Below, piece by piece: positions 42,176 to 49,663 of a DNA stretch of 64,000 bases; position 1 is the first letter of the stretch; the number at the start of each line of letters is the position of its first letter. A program made the translations under genes and the position numbers. The stretch spans positions 1-64,000 of the forward strand of contig NZ_BDBQ01000039.1 in NCBI RefSeq assembly GCF_001613065.1, in the 5' to 3' direction. Source of the stretch: Nocardia miyunensis NBRC 108239. GTDB taxonomy: Bacteria; Actinomycetota; Actinomycetes; Mycobacteriales; Mycobacteriaceae. The notes beneath the pieces were generated by a model, which was given only the letters and a program-made list of their open reading frames with translations, made no database searches and was not told the origin of the DNA.

Positions 42176-42910
42176 CTACCCCTCGTTGAGAGATTGCCAG
42201 GCCGCCCCGGCGGCCTTCTGTTCGGCTTCCTTCTTGGACCGGCCGACACCCGAGCCGTATGCCTGACCACCGATCACCGCGGTCGCGGTGAACTCCTTGT
42301 CGTGGTCCGGGCCGGTCGAGGTGATCTCGTACGCGGGCACGCCGATGCCGCGTTCGGCGGTCAGCTCCTGCAGGCTGGTCTTCCAGTCCAGGCCCGCGCC
42401 CATGCGGGGACCGCGCTCGAGCAGTCCGGCGAACAGGCGCAGCACCACCTCGCGCGCCACCCCGATGCCGTGATCGAGATGGACCGCGCCCAGCAGCGAT
42501 TCCATCCCGTCGGCCAGGATGCTCGGCTTGTCGCGACCGCCGGTCATCTCCTCGCCCTTGCCCAGCAGCAGATGACGGCCCAGGCCGCCCTCGCCCAGGC
42601 CGCGGGCGACCTCGGCGAGCGCGTGCATGTTCACCACGCTGGCACGCAACTTCGCGAGCTCACCCTCGGACTTGTCCGGATGCTCGAGATACAGCCGCTC
42701 GGTGATGCTCAGGCCCAGAACCGAATCGCCCAGGAATTCCAGGCGCTCGTTGGTGGGCAGACCACCGTTCTCGTACGCATATGAACGGTGGGTGAGGGCC
42801 AGACGCAGCAGATCCGCGCGTAGATCGACGCCGAGTGCCTCGAGCAGGCTCGTATGGTCGGCGGACTCACCCACGGCGGGAACGTCCGCGCGGTCCTTAC
42901 TGGCGGTCAC
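42176..42910 (-). CDS. rnc: ribonuclease III
   Basis: A 244-residue double-strand RNA endonuclease for rRNA processing. The nuclease signature ERLEFLGDSVLG and the second acidic cluster (LADGMESLLGAVHLD) are present, followed by a C-terminal dsRNA-binding domain (DWKTSLQELTAERG then GRSKKEAEQKAAGAAWQSL). The N-terminal 20 residues are variable. It lies after rpmF by 19 bases and abuts mutM. Confidence 0.97.
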   Translation of the reverse strand: MTASKDRADVPAVGESADHTSLLEALGVDLRADLLRLALTHRSYAYENGGLPTNERLEFLGDSVLGLSITERLYLEHPDKSEGELAKLRASVVNMHALAEVARGLGEGGLGRHLLLGKGEEMTGGRDKPSILADGMESLLGAVHLDHGIGVAREVVLRLFAGLLERGPRMGAGLDWKTSLQELTAERGIGVPAYEITSTGPDHDKEFTATAVIGGQAYGSGVGRSKKEAEQKAAGAAWQSLNEG

Positions 42911-42929
42911 TTCTGCGCTGCCGGTGCGA

Positions 42930-43112
42930 TCAAACCGCCGAGGCGACCTGGCGGCCCTTGTAGGTGCCGCAGTTCGGGCACGCGATGTGCGGCAGGGTCT
43001 TCTCGCCGCAGGCCCGGTTCGGGCAGGTGATCAGGGTTGGCGCGGTGGCCTTCCACTGGCTGCGCCGGGAGCGGGTGTTGGAACGGGACATCCGGCGCTT
43101 CGGAACGGCCAC
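42930..43112 (-). CDS. rpmF: 50S ribosomal protein L32 (zinc-binding form)
   Basis: A 60-residue ribosomal protein starting MAVPKRRMSRSNTRSRRSQW. The four-cysteine zinc ribbon (CPNRACGEK and CPNCG) is intact, so it is the C+ type. It lies between DUF177 and rnc, the order seen in most bacteria. M. tuberculosis lacks rpmF at this locus, so the arrangement here is the ancestral one. Confidence 0.96.
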   Translation of the reverse strand: MAVPKRRMSRSNTRSRRSQWKATAPTLITCPNRACGEKTLPHIACPNCGTYKGRQVASAV

Positions 43113-43178
43113 GACTGCTTCTCCTTAAGGTTCTCTCCCGCCGGACCCGGTCCGGGCCCGCGGGAAATCCGTCTACGT

Positions 43179-43781
43179 CTAATTGAGGTCGGCGGCGGTG
43201 CCGCCGGTACCGGGGGATTCGGCCGTGAAATCGGCGAGCCCCGCCCAGCGAGGATCCAGTATCTCATGCCGATGGTCCGAACCCGCAATCGCCATCCGCA
43301 CACCGCATTCGGCGCACAATCCGGGGCAGTCCGGTTCGCACAGCGGTTGCAGCGGAAGTTCCAGGCCGATCATGTCCGTGACCACCGGTTCCAGGTCGAT
43401 CATGTCGTCGACCAGGCGGTAGATCTCGTCCTCTTCGGTGGTCTGTTCTGTGGCGCTGTCCGGATAGGCGAACAGTTCGGTCACCTGCAGCACGATCTCG
43501 TCGGTGAACGATTCCAGGCAGCGCGAGCACTCCCCGGCGATCGGCGCGACCACCGAACCGGTGACCAGCACACCCTCCGAGACCGATTGCAGCGCCAGGT
43601 CCATATCCACCTCGGCCCCGGCCGGAATGCCGACCAGGTCCAGCCCGATCCTGTCCGGCACGGTCACCGCGCGCTGCAGTGTCTTCATCGAGCCCGGTTT
43701 GCGTCCGAGGCTGCGTGTATCCAGCACGAAACCCGCGTCGCTCGGACGACGACGCGTACCGGAACGGGAGTCGGCGGGCAT
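43179..43781 (-). CDS. DUF177 protein (YceD, 23S rRNA accumulation protein)
   Basis: A 200-residue YceD/DUF177 protein. It includes FVLDTRSLGRKPGSMKTLQ, GECSRCLESFTDEIVLQVTELF, an acidic middle and two cysteine pairs (CEPDCPGLCAECG) that may bind zinc. YceD is needed for normal 23S rRNA levels in E. coli and maize. It is the M. tuberculosis Rv2926c orthologue by place. The ATG was chosen over an overlapping GTG one codon upstream; AGGTGA lies about 13 bases before. Confidence 0.9.
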   Translation of the reverse strand: MPADSRSGTRRRPSDAGFVLDTRSLGRKPGSMKTLQRAVTVPDRIGLDLVGIPAGAEVDMDLALQSVSEGVLVTGSVVAPIAGECSRCLESFTDEIVLQVTELFAYPDSATEQTTEEDEIYRLVDDMIDLEPVVTDMIGLELPLQPLCEPDCPGLCAECGVRMAIAGSDHRHEILDPRWAGLADFTAESPGTGGTAADLN

Positions 43782-43885
43782 CACGAACTCACTTCACCTG
43801 TAGGTATGGATGGGTAACCAGTCCACGATACCGAATGCGCATGGTCGATCCGAAATCGCCTCGATATCGCGGGCTGCCCGCGTTG

Positions 43886-44632
43886 TCAGCGGCGGAAGTC
43901 CCCGGCGTAATCCGGGATGCCCGTGCCGGTGCGCAGCTGATGCCGCCCGCGGTCCACGATGCGCATCGTGCCGTGCAGGATCTCCTCGAAATCGGCGAGC
44001 TTACCGTCGACGTACTGGTCGCACTCGCCGCGCAACCGGTCCGCCTCGGCCTGCGCCGAATCGATCAGCCGCGCGGACTCGGCGTGCGCGGCCCGCACCA
44101 CCTCGGTCTGCTGGACCAGCCGATCCTGTTCGGCCTGGCCCTCGGCGACCGACCGTTCGTAGGAGGACTGCCCCGCGGCGATCATTCGCTCGGACTCCGT
44201 ACGCGCGCGTCCGGTGACGGCCTCGAATTCGGCCTTGCCCTCGGCGACGATCCGTTCGGCCTCCGCGGTGGCGGTGGCGACCATGTGATCCGCGTGCGCG
44301 CCGGCCTCAGCGACCATGCGATCGGCATGGGCCTTGGCGTCGGCGAGGATGCGGTCGGCCTCCTCGCGGGCGGCGGACACGGTCTGGTCGGCCTGGGCGT
44401 TGGCGCTGGTGACGGTGTTCTCGGCGGAGTCGGTGGCGTCGTTGACGATCCTGTCGCGGTGATCGAGGACGTCCTGTGCGTCGTCCAGTTCACCCGGAAT
44501 CGCCTCGCGCACGTCGTCCAGGAGTTCGAGCACGTCACCGCGGGGGATGATGCAGTTGCGCGTGGGAGGGATCCCGCGTGCCTCTTCGACGATCGCGACG
44601 AGTTCGTCGAGTGCCTCGAATACGCGGTACAT
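43886..44632 (-). CDS. sepIVA: septum-associated DivIVA-like coiled-coil protein
   Basis: A 248-residue, highly charged Ala/Glu-rich coiled coil. The N-terminus MYRVFEALDELVAIVEEARG and the C-terminal EADRLRGECDQYVDGKLADFEEIL are near-identical in pattern to Rv2927c, shown in mycobacteria to be SepIVA, a DivIVA-domain factor essential for division and polar growth. Heptads of the ADRMVAEA type run from about 85 to 200. The start MYRVF matches orthologues; an upstream ATG adds 14 residues that are not conserved. It heads the likely sepIVA-DUF177-rpmF-rnc-mutM unit, though gaps of 60-100 bases separate some genes. Confidence 0.9.
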   Translation of the reverse strand: MYRVFEALDELVAIVEEARGIPPTRNCIIPRGDVLELLDDVREAIPGELDDAQDVLDHRDRIVNDATDSAENTVTSANAQADQTVSAAREEADRILADAKAHADRMVAEAGAHADHMVATATAEAERIVAEGKAEFEAVTGRARTESERMIAAGQSSYERSVAEGQAEQDRLVQQTEVVRAAHAESARLIDSAQAEADRLRGECDQYVDGKLADFEEILHGTMRIVDRGRHQLRTGTGIPDYAGDFRR

Positions 44633-44853
44633 CTGCTGACCCCACTCTCCTGCCGAACCTGCGATGGCGAACATCTCTGCCGTCGTAGCCCAGTGTGCCT
44701 CGCATCACCGGCCCCCAGCGGGTTCGGTGGCGGTGTGTCGGCTGGGTGTTTCCTATGCCACACAATCAAGTGGAGGAAATCTCTCCGTTTGGTGCTAAAT
44801 TCTTACCGAGCGGTAGATCAGCCGGGCCTCGGTCCGGCGATGTCTCGATCGGA

Positions 44854-45378
44854 ATGACGATGGCTGTCCTGTATCCGGCAGATCCGGGCGTGGGGGTGAC
44901 CCCCGAGCCCGAGTTCGCTGTATCCACCGACCCTGCGCGGACCGTGACCACCCGGCTTCGTGGTGCGTTCGGACTGTTCGGGGAATATCTGCGTAGCGAC
45001 AGGTGGCTGGCCCAGCTGATCCGCTTCGCCCTCGTCGGCGGCCTGAGCAATGTCGGGTACTTCCTGCTGTTCATGGCCTGCTACGGCGGTGGGCCGCAGG
45101 TGGCCAATCTGATCGGGTCGGTCGTGAGTACCGCGATCGCCAACGAACTGCATCGTCGACTGACCTTCCACGCCGCCGGTCGCGTCGGCTGGCTGACCGC
45201 CCAGATAGAGGGGGGCGGTCTGGCCCTGGCCGGGTTGGCGATCACGTCGGCGGCGCTGGCCCTGCTGGACGTGGTGGTCCCGGGGATGGGTGATATCGCC
45301 GAGGCGATCGCCGTCATCGTGATCACCGCGGCAGTGGGGACCCTGCGCTTCCTGAGCCTGCGGCTGTGGGTCTTCTGA
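44854..45378 (+). CDS. GtrA-like membrane protein
   Basis: A roughly 174-residue protein with four hydrophobic helices in its second part (LIRFALVGGLSNVGYFLLFM, the AIANELHRRLTFH loop, then two more). This is the GtrA/DPMS pattern, small membrane proteins that help move lipid-linked sugars across the membrane. The first 50 residues are hydrophilic. The start is uncertain: the ATG at MTMAVLYPADP has little Shine-Dalgarno, and the frame is open 50 codons further up. No glycosyltransferase lies beside it, so the partner is unknown. It is tandem with coaD by 26 bases. Confidence 0.8.
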   Translation: MTMAVLYPADPGVGVTPEPEFAVSTDPARTVTTRLRGAFGLFGEYLRSDRWLAQLIRFALVGGLSNVGYFLLFMACYGGGPQVANLIGSVVSTAIANELHRRLTFHAAGRVGWLTAQIEGGGLALAGLAITSAALALLDVVVPGMGDIAEAIAVIVITAAVGTLRFLSLRLWVF

Positions 45379-45404
45379 CCCGCGGATCCTGTTAGCGTTT
45401 CCTC

Positions 45405-45890
45405 ATGGCTGGAGCACTGTGCCCCGGATCGTTCGATCCGGTGACGAATGGACATCTGGACGTCTTCGCCCGCGCGGCAGCGCAATTCGACGAGGTCGTC
45501 GTGACGGTGATGATCAACAAGAACAAGCAGGGCATGTTCACCGTGGACGAGCGCATCGAGATGTTGCGCGAGGTCACCGCCGATCTGCCGAACGTCCGGG
45601 TGGAATCCTGGTACGGCCTGCTGGTCGACTTCGCCCGCGAACAGGGCGTCAGCGCCATCGTCAAGGGTCTGCGCGATGCCACCGACTTCGGCTACGAGCT
45701 GCAGATGGCACAGATGAACAAGAAGCTCTCGGGCGTCGACACCTTCTTCATCGCGACCAACCCGGTCTACAGCTTCCTGTCCAGCTCCCTGGTGAAGGAG
45801 GTCGCCACCTTCGGCGGCGACGTCACCGACATGCTTCCGCCCGGAGTGCACAAGCGCCTGCTGGCCCGGCTCGCCGAACGTCGCGGCTGA
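45405..45890 (+). CDS. coaD: phosphopantetheine adenylyltransferase
   Basis: A 161-residue hexameric enzyme for the penultimate step of coenzyme A synthesis. The nucleotidyltransferase motif GSFDPVTNGHLD, the IVKGLRDATDFGYELQMAQMN block and the C-terminal FLSSSLVKEVATFGGDV are all intact. The ATG (MAGALCPGSFDPV) is the family start. It converges on the YgiC-like gene with a 3-base gap. Confidence 0.97.
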   Translation: MAGALCPGSFDPVTNGHLDVFARAAAQFDEVVVTVMINKNKQGMFTVDERIEMLREVTADLPNVRVESWYGLLVDFAREQGVSAIVKGLRDATDFGYELQMAQMNKKLSGVDTFFIATNPVYSFLSSSLVKEVATFGGDVTDMLPPGVHKRLLARLAERRG

Positions 45891-45893
45891 GCG

Positions 45894-47060
45894 CTACTTC
45901 GTCTCGATCCGGTGCGGCACGAATGTGCTGGAGTCGTCGGTGATGAGGCCCGGGGTTTCGCGGATGCCCAGGCCCGCGGACTCGTCGCCGACGATCCACG
46001 CGCCCAGGACCGGGCGCATGCCGTCGAAATCCGGTAGCGGATCGAGCAATTGGTAGACGTAGCCCTCTTCGCCGTAGACGCCGCCGGTGGAGGTCTCCAT
46101 GCCGCCGCCGACGATGGTCATATTCGCGCCCTCGCGGCCGAGTTTGGGTTTGCGGATGTATTCGGTGAGCTCGTGCGGCTCATCGATGTAGGCGGGCAAC
46201 AGGTTCGGGTGGCCGGGGTACATCTCCCACAGCACCGCGAGCAGAGCCTTGTTGGACAGCAGGGCCTTCCACAGCGGCTCGATCCACATGGTCTCCGGCA
46301 GTGAGTCGACCACGCGCTTGCCGAAGTCGTCGTCCAGGGCCCATTCCCACGGATACAACTTGAAGATCGATTCGATCGGCGCCTCGGCCAGATCCACGAA
46401 GCGTTCCAGTTCGCTGTCCCAGCCGATCTCCTCGATCGGCAGCGCGACGGTGTCGAATCCGGCCTCGGCGGCGGTCTCCTGCATATAGGCCGTGGTGACG
46501 TTGTCCTCGCCGCTGCCGTCGGCCGAGGACCAGGTGAAGTGCAGTGCGCCCCTCGGGAGTTGGGTACGCAACTTCGCCCAGCGCTCGACGAGCTTCTCGT
46601 GCAACGAATTCCACTGATCGTCACCTTCGTGGACGTCGGTGAGCCAGTGCCACTGCACGATCGCCGCCTCGAGCAGCGAGGTCGGCGTATCGGCGTTGTA
46701 CTCCAGCAGTTTCGCCGGACCGCGGCCGTCGTAGCGCAGATCGAAGCGGCCGTAGACGAAAGGATCCGAGCGGCGCCAGGATTCGGCGATCGGTCCCCAA
46801 CTCCATTCGGGCAGACCGAAATCGGCGAACCGCTCGGTCAGCACGACCTGTTCGGCGGCGTGCAGGCACATCGTGTGCAGCACCTCGACCTGCGCTTCCA
46901 TCGCCAGGATCTCGTCCAGATCGAATGCGTAGTGCACCGATTCGTCCCAGTACGGGCGTGGCTGCCCGTTCACGTCGCGGCCGGGCGAGCCGAATACCAG
47001 GCCCTGATCGGCGATGATCCGCTGCCAGCTGGCCCGCGGCCGCTCGCGCACCCGGCGCAT
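45894..47060 (-). CDS. glutathionylspermidine-synthase-family ATP-grasp protein (YgiC-like)
   Basis: A 388-residue ATP-grasp protein. It shows YWDESVHYAFDLDEI, the conserved WSWGPIAESWRRSD, YGRFDLRYDG then KLLEYNADTPTSLLEAAIVQW, and PIESIFKLYPWEW. The family ligates an amine to a carboxylate by acyl-phosphate chemistry; actinobacteria have no glutathionylspermidine, so the real substrate is unknown. In enterobacteria YgiC is always paired with YgiB (DUF1190), and the gene just upstream here has the YgiB-like character. Its ATG directly follows that gene's TAG, which implies translational coupling. Confidence 0.87.
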   Translation of the reverse strand: MRRVRERPRASWQRIIADQGLVFGSPGRDVNGQPRPYWDESVHYAFDLDEILAMEAQVEVLHTMCLHAAEQVVLTERFADFGLPEWSWGPIAESWRRSDPFVYGRFDLRYDGRGPAKLLEYNADTPTSLLEAAIVQWHWLTDVHEGDDQWNSLHEKLVERWAKLRTQLPRGALHFTWSSADGSGEDNVTTAYMQETAAEAGFDTVALPIEEIGWDSELERFVDLAEAPIESIFKLYPWEWALDDDFGKRVVDSLPETMWIEPLWKALLSNKALLAVLWEMYPGHPNLLPAYIDEPHELTEYIRKPKLGREGANMTIVGGGMETSTGGVYGEEGYVYQLLDPLPDFDGMRPVLGAWIVGDESAGLGIRETPGLITDDSSTFVPHRIETK

Positions 47061-47993
47061 CTATGAACCTCCCGACTTTCCGCCGCTACTGGAACCCAGG
47101 CCACCGCGAATCACGGTGCCGCTCTTGGTACTGACGTGCGCATTGGACGGTGCGCTGAAGCTGCCGCCGGTCGGCGGGCGGCCGACGTAGTTGTTGGCGC
47201 CGCCGTAGTAGTAGCGGTACTGGTGGCCGTTGAAGAAGAACACCGCGGGCAGTCCGCTGTGGTACGCGCCGGTGCTGGTGGCGTAGTTCTGCGCCGCGAC
47301 GCAGTCGTTGTCGTCGACGACGGTCTGCTGGCCGCTGTCGTCGGTGGTGCAGTAGGCGGTGACATCGGGCTCGGACGTCTGGCAGGCCAGATAGCCTGCG
47401 CCGACCACCGCGGCCACGCCGACGATCGCCGCGCCGCCGATGAGTGCTCGCTTGCGTTTGCGCTGTTTGTCCTCGAGGGCGAGTGCGGCCGCGCGTTCGG
47501 CCTCCTCGGCTCGTTTGCGCGCCTTGTCCCGCGCTCGCGCCTCGGCGACCGTCGGCGGGCGGGGTTGGGTGACGCCCGGTTCCTGACGTTCGATGCGGCC
47601 GCGCGGCGAATCGGCGGGAGGATCGTCGGGCGGGGGATAGATCACACCGCCGACGTCGGGAGCCGCGGGTTGGGCGCTGACCTTCGTTTCGTCGGGCGCG
47701 TCGAGGCGCGGCGCGGTCGCCGTTGGATCCGGATCGTCTGAACCGGATGTCCCGGCCGCGGACTCCTCGGAGCCGCCCGCAGCCGTTCTCGGAAACGAGT
47801 CTGCGCCGGGCAGGGGGGTGGTCGGGTTCGGCATGCCTGGGAGTGGCTGCGTCGGTCGGGGTTCGGCGAAGCCCGGCACCTTCTGTCCGGGGGGCTTCAC
47901 GCGTCCGGTGTGCTCGGAATCCTCGGTGGGTGAACCGTCCGACTCGCCGGGGTCGGGGTTGTAGCGCCCCATACCCGGATGTTCCGTTGCCAC
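47061..47993 (-). CDS. membrane-anchored DUF1190/YgiB-like protein
   Basis: A 310-residue protein. The first 170 residues are Pro/Asp/Ser-rich and disordered, followed by a basic Ala/Arg/Glu helix (KARKRAEEAERAAALALEDK), one membrane helix (ALIGGAAIVGVAAVVGAGYL) and an extracytoplasmic Gly/Ser-rich tail with three cysteines (CQTSEPDVTAYC and DDNDC). The outer part resembles YgiB: a cysteine-rich head, then PAVFFFNGHQYRYYYGG and a Gly/Ser tail. It is coupled to the YgiC-like ligase. GTG was chosen for the GGGAG 7-8 bases upstream. Function is unknown; an envelope role is inferred. Confidence 0.7.
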   Translation of the reverse strand: MATEHPGMGRYNPDPGESDGSPTEDSEHTGRVKPPGQKVPGFAEPRPTQPLPGMPNPTTPLPGADSFPRTAAGGSEESAAGTSGSDDPDPTATAPRLDAPDETKVSAQPAAPDVGGVIYPPPDDPPADSPRGRIERQEPGVTQPRPPTVAEARARDKARKRAEEAERAAALALEDKQRKRKRALIGGAAIVGVAAVVGAGYLACQTSEPDVTAYCTTDDSGQQTVVDDNDCVAAQNYATSTGAYHSGLPAVFFFNGHQYRYYYGGANNYVGRPPTGGSFSAPSNAHVSTKSGTVIRGGLGSSSGGKSGGS

Positions 47994-48018
47994 CGATCTA
48001 CTCCCTGTTCCCCACCGG

Positions 48019-48297
48019 TTACCGTTCCACGAAGCCCGAGAACTCGCTCTGGGCGGCACCCCAGTCTTCCACAACCAGATCCACCCGGCCGGGAGTTGTT
48101 CCCGACCGCAGCAGTCCCACCAGTTTCTCGCAATTGCCCCGCGAGCCCTCGGCGATGACGTGGACGCGGCCGTCGGGTGTGTTCCGCGCGTAACCGGTCA
48201 GGCCCAGTTCGAGCGCGCGGGCGCGGGTCCACCAGCGGAAACCCACACCCTGGACCAGGCCGTGCACCCATGCGCTGAGCCGGACGTCATCGCTCAC
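48019..48297 (-). CDS. acyP: acylphosphatase
   Basis: A 92-residue acylphosphatase, which hydrolyses carboxyl-phosphate bonds. The active-site loop HGLVQGVGFRWWTR with its arginine and the asparagine in GYARNTPDGRVHV are in place. In M. tuberculosis acyP (Rv2922A) follows the OsmC gene and precedes smc; here it follows the same OsmC-type gene but leads into the YgiB/YgiC pair instead. Confidence 0.95.
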   Translation of the reverse strand: MSDDVRLSAWVHGLVQGVGFRWWTRARALELGLTGYARNTPDGRVHVIAEGSRGNCEKLVGLLRSGTTPGRVDLVVEDWGAAQSEFSGFVER

Positions 48298-48318
48298 GAC
48301 CGCGCCTCGCCGACTCGC

Positions 48319-48789
48319 TCACGCATCCACCTGGAACGACAGGTTCACCTGCGATCCGGCCTTCAACGTGCGGCCGACCGTGCACACCTTGTCGATGGCC
48401 CGCTGCACGGTCACCAGCAGACGTTCGCGCCGGGCCTCGTCCAGTTCGGACAGATCGAGCTCGAGGATCTCGTTCAGCTCCGGATACACCTCGCTCTCGC
48501 GGTCGGCGTCGCCGCTGACGCGGATGGTGGCGTCGTAGTTCTCACCGAGCCGGTTCGACAGCGGGAAGTCCGAACTCATCCCCGTGCACGCGGCCAGCGC
48601 GATCTTGAGCAGCTCACCGGGGGTGAACACACCCTGCACGCCATCCGAGCCGATCAACACCTCGGCCCCGCGCGAACTGCGTCCGGTGTACCGCCGCGTC
48701 CCGGTGCGCTCGACCCACAGCGAGGTCGGCGTCTTCCCATCCGCGCCGGAGGTTGCCGCGGTGGTGCTGGTCGAGGTCTGTTCAGCCAT
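48319..48789 (-). CDS. OsmC/Ohr-family peroxide-related protein
   Basis: A 156-residue OsmC-fold protein (Rv2923c-like). The LKIALAACTGMSSD segment holds one of the redox cysteines and VCTVGRTLKAG the second, spaced as in OsmC, which reduces organic hydroperoxides through a cysteine pair. The N-terminal 20 residues are Ser/Thr/Ala-rich. The 21-base gap to acyP suggests one transcript. Confidence 0.88.
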   Translation of the reverse strand: MAEQTSTSTTAATSGADGKTPTSLWVERTGTRRYTGRSSRGAEVLIGSDGVQGVFTPGELLKIALAACTGMSSDFPLSNRLGENYDATIRVSGDADRESEVYPELNEILELDLSELDEARRERLLVTVQRAIDKVCTVGRTLKAGSQVNLSFQVDA

Positions 48790-48922
48790 TCCACAATCTT
48801 GCCATCAGTACGATTCGCCGAGCATCGGAGTTCGGGGTGAGCCCGGCCACCGACACGATTCCCCCGAACAGCAACATTTCCCGCTGATCCGCAAGGTGCG
48901 CACTCAACCGGCCCCGCACGGA

Positions 48923-48965
48923 GCGAGCCTTACAGCGCCGAAACCCGCCGGAGCGAAGCGGAGGC
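48923..48965 (+). repeat. dispersed repeat, copy B (partner at 12301)
   Basis: 43 bases starting GCGAGCCTT and ending CGCCGGAGCGAAGCGGAGGC, ending 2 bases before the kdpE stop codon. It has the same length and the same two conserved ends as copy A in front of leuC; only the middle differs. Confidence 0.65.
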
Positions 48966-48967
48966 AA

Positions 48968-49663
48968 TCAAACACAGAAGCGGTAGCCCATGCCTGCTTC
49001 GGTGAGTAGGTGTTTGGGGTGCGAGGGGTCCTCTTCGAGTTTGCGGCGGAGTTGGGCGAGATATACCCGCAGATAATGGGTTTCGGTGGCGTAGGACGGG
49101 CCCCAGACTTCGCGGAGCAGTTCGCGGCGGCCGACGAGTTTGCCCTGATTGCGCACGAGCATTTCGAGCACACCCCATTCGGTCGGGGTCAGGTGGACGT
49201 CGTCGCCGTGTTTGACGACCTTCTTCGCGGACAGGTCCACGGTGAACGAGGACGTCTCCACGATCGGGTCGATGCCGTCGGTGGCGGTCGCGCCGCGCCG
49301 GACCGCGGCGCGCAGACGCGCCAGCAGCTCGTCCATGCCGAAGGGTTTGGTGACGTAGTCGTCGGCTCCGGCGTCCAGCGCCTCGACCTTGTCCGCGGAG
49401 TCGGTGCGCGCGGACAGCACGATCACCGGCGAGGTGCTCCAGCCGCGCAGACCGGCCAGCACATCGATACCGTCCATATCGGGCAGCCCGAGATCGAGCA
49501 CCACCACATCGGGATGCTTCTCCGCCGCCGCGCGCAGGGCCGCCGCGCCCGTGGCGGCGGTGATCACCTCGTAGCCGCGCACCGACAGGTTGATCCGCAG
49601 CGCGCGCAGGATCTGCGGTTCATCGTCCACCACAAGGACTTTCGTGCTCGCCGGTGTCGTCAC
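48968..49663 (-). CDS. kdpE: KdpE response regulator
   Basis: A 231-residue OmpR-family regulator. The receiver has phospho-acceptor D57 (VVVLDLGLPDMDG) and switch lysine K106. The winged helix has HLTPTEWGVLEMLVRNQGKLV and the recognition helix TETHYLRVYLAQLRRKLEEDP. KdpE activates kdpFABC when potassium is limiting. Its start overlaps the kdpD stop by 4 bases. It is divergent from the transporter operon. Confidence 0.96.
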   Translation of the reverse strand: MTTPASTKVLVVDDEPQILRALRINLSVRGYEVITAATGAAALRAAAEKHPDVVVLDLGLPDMDGIDVLAGLRGWSTSPVIVLSARTDSADKVEALDAGADDYVTKPFGMDELLARLRAAVRRGATATDGIDPIVETSSFTVDLSAKKVVKHGDDVHLTPTEWGVLEMLVRNQGKLVGRRELLREVWGPSYATETHYLRVYLAQLRRKLEEDPSHPKHLLTEAGMGYRFCV

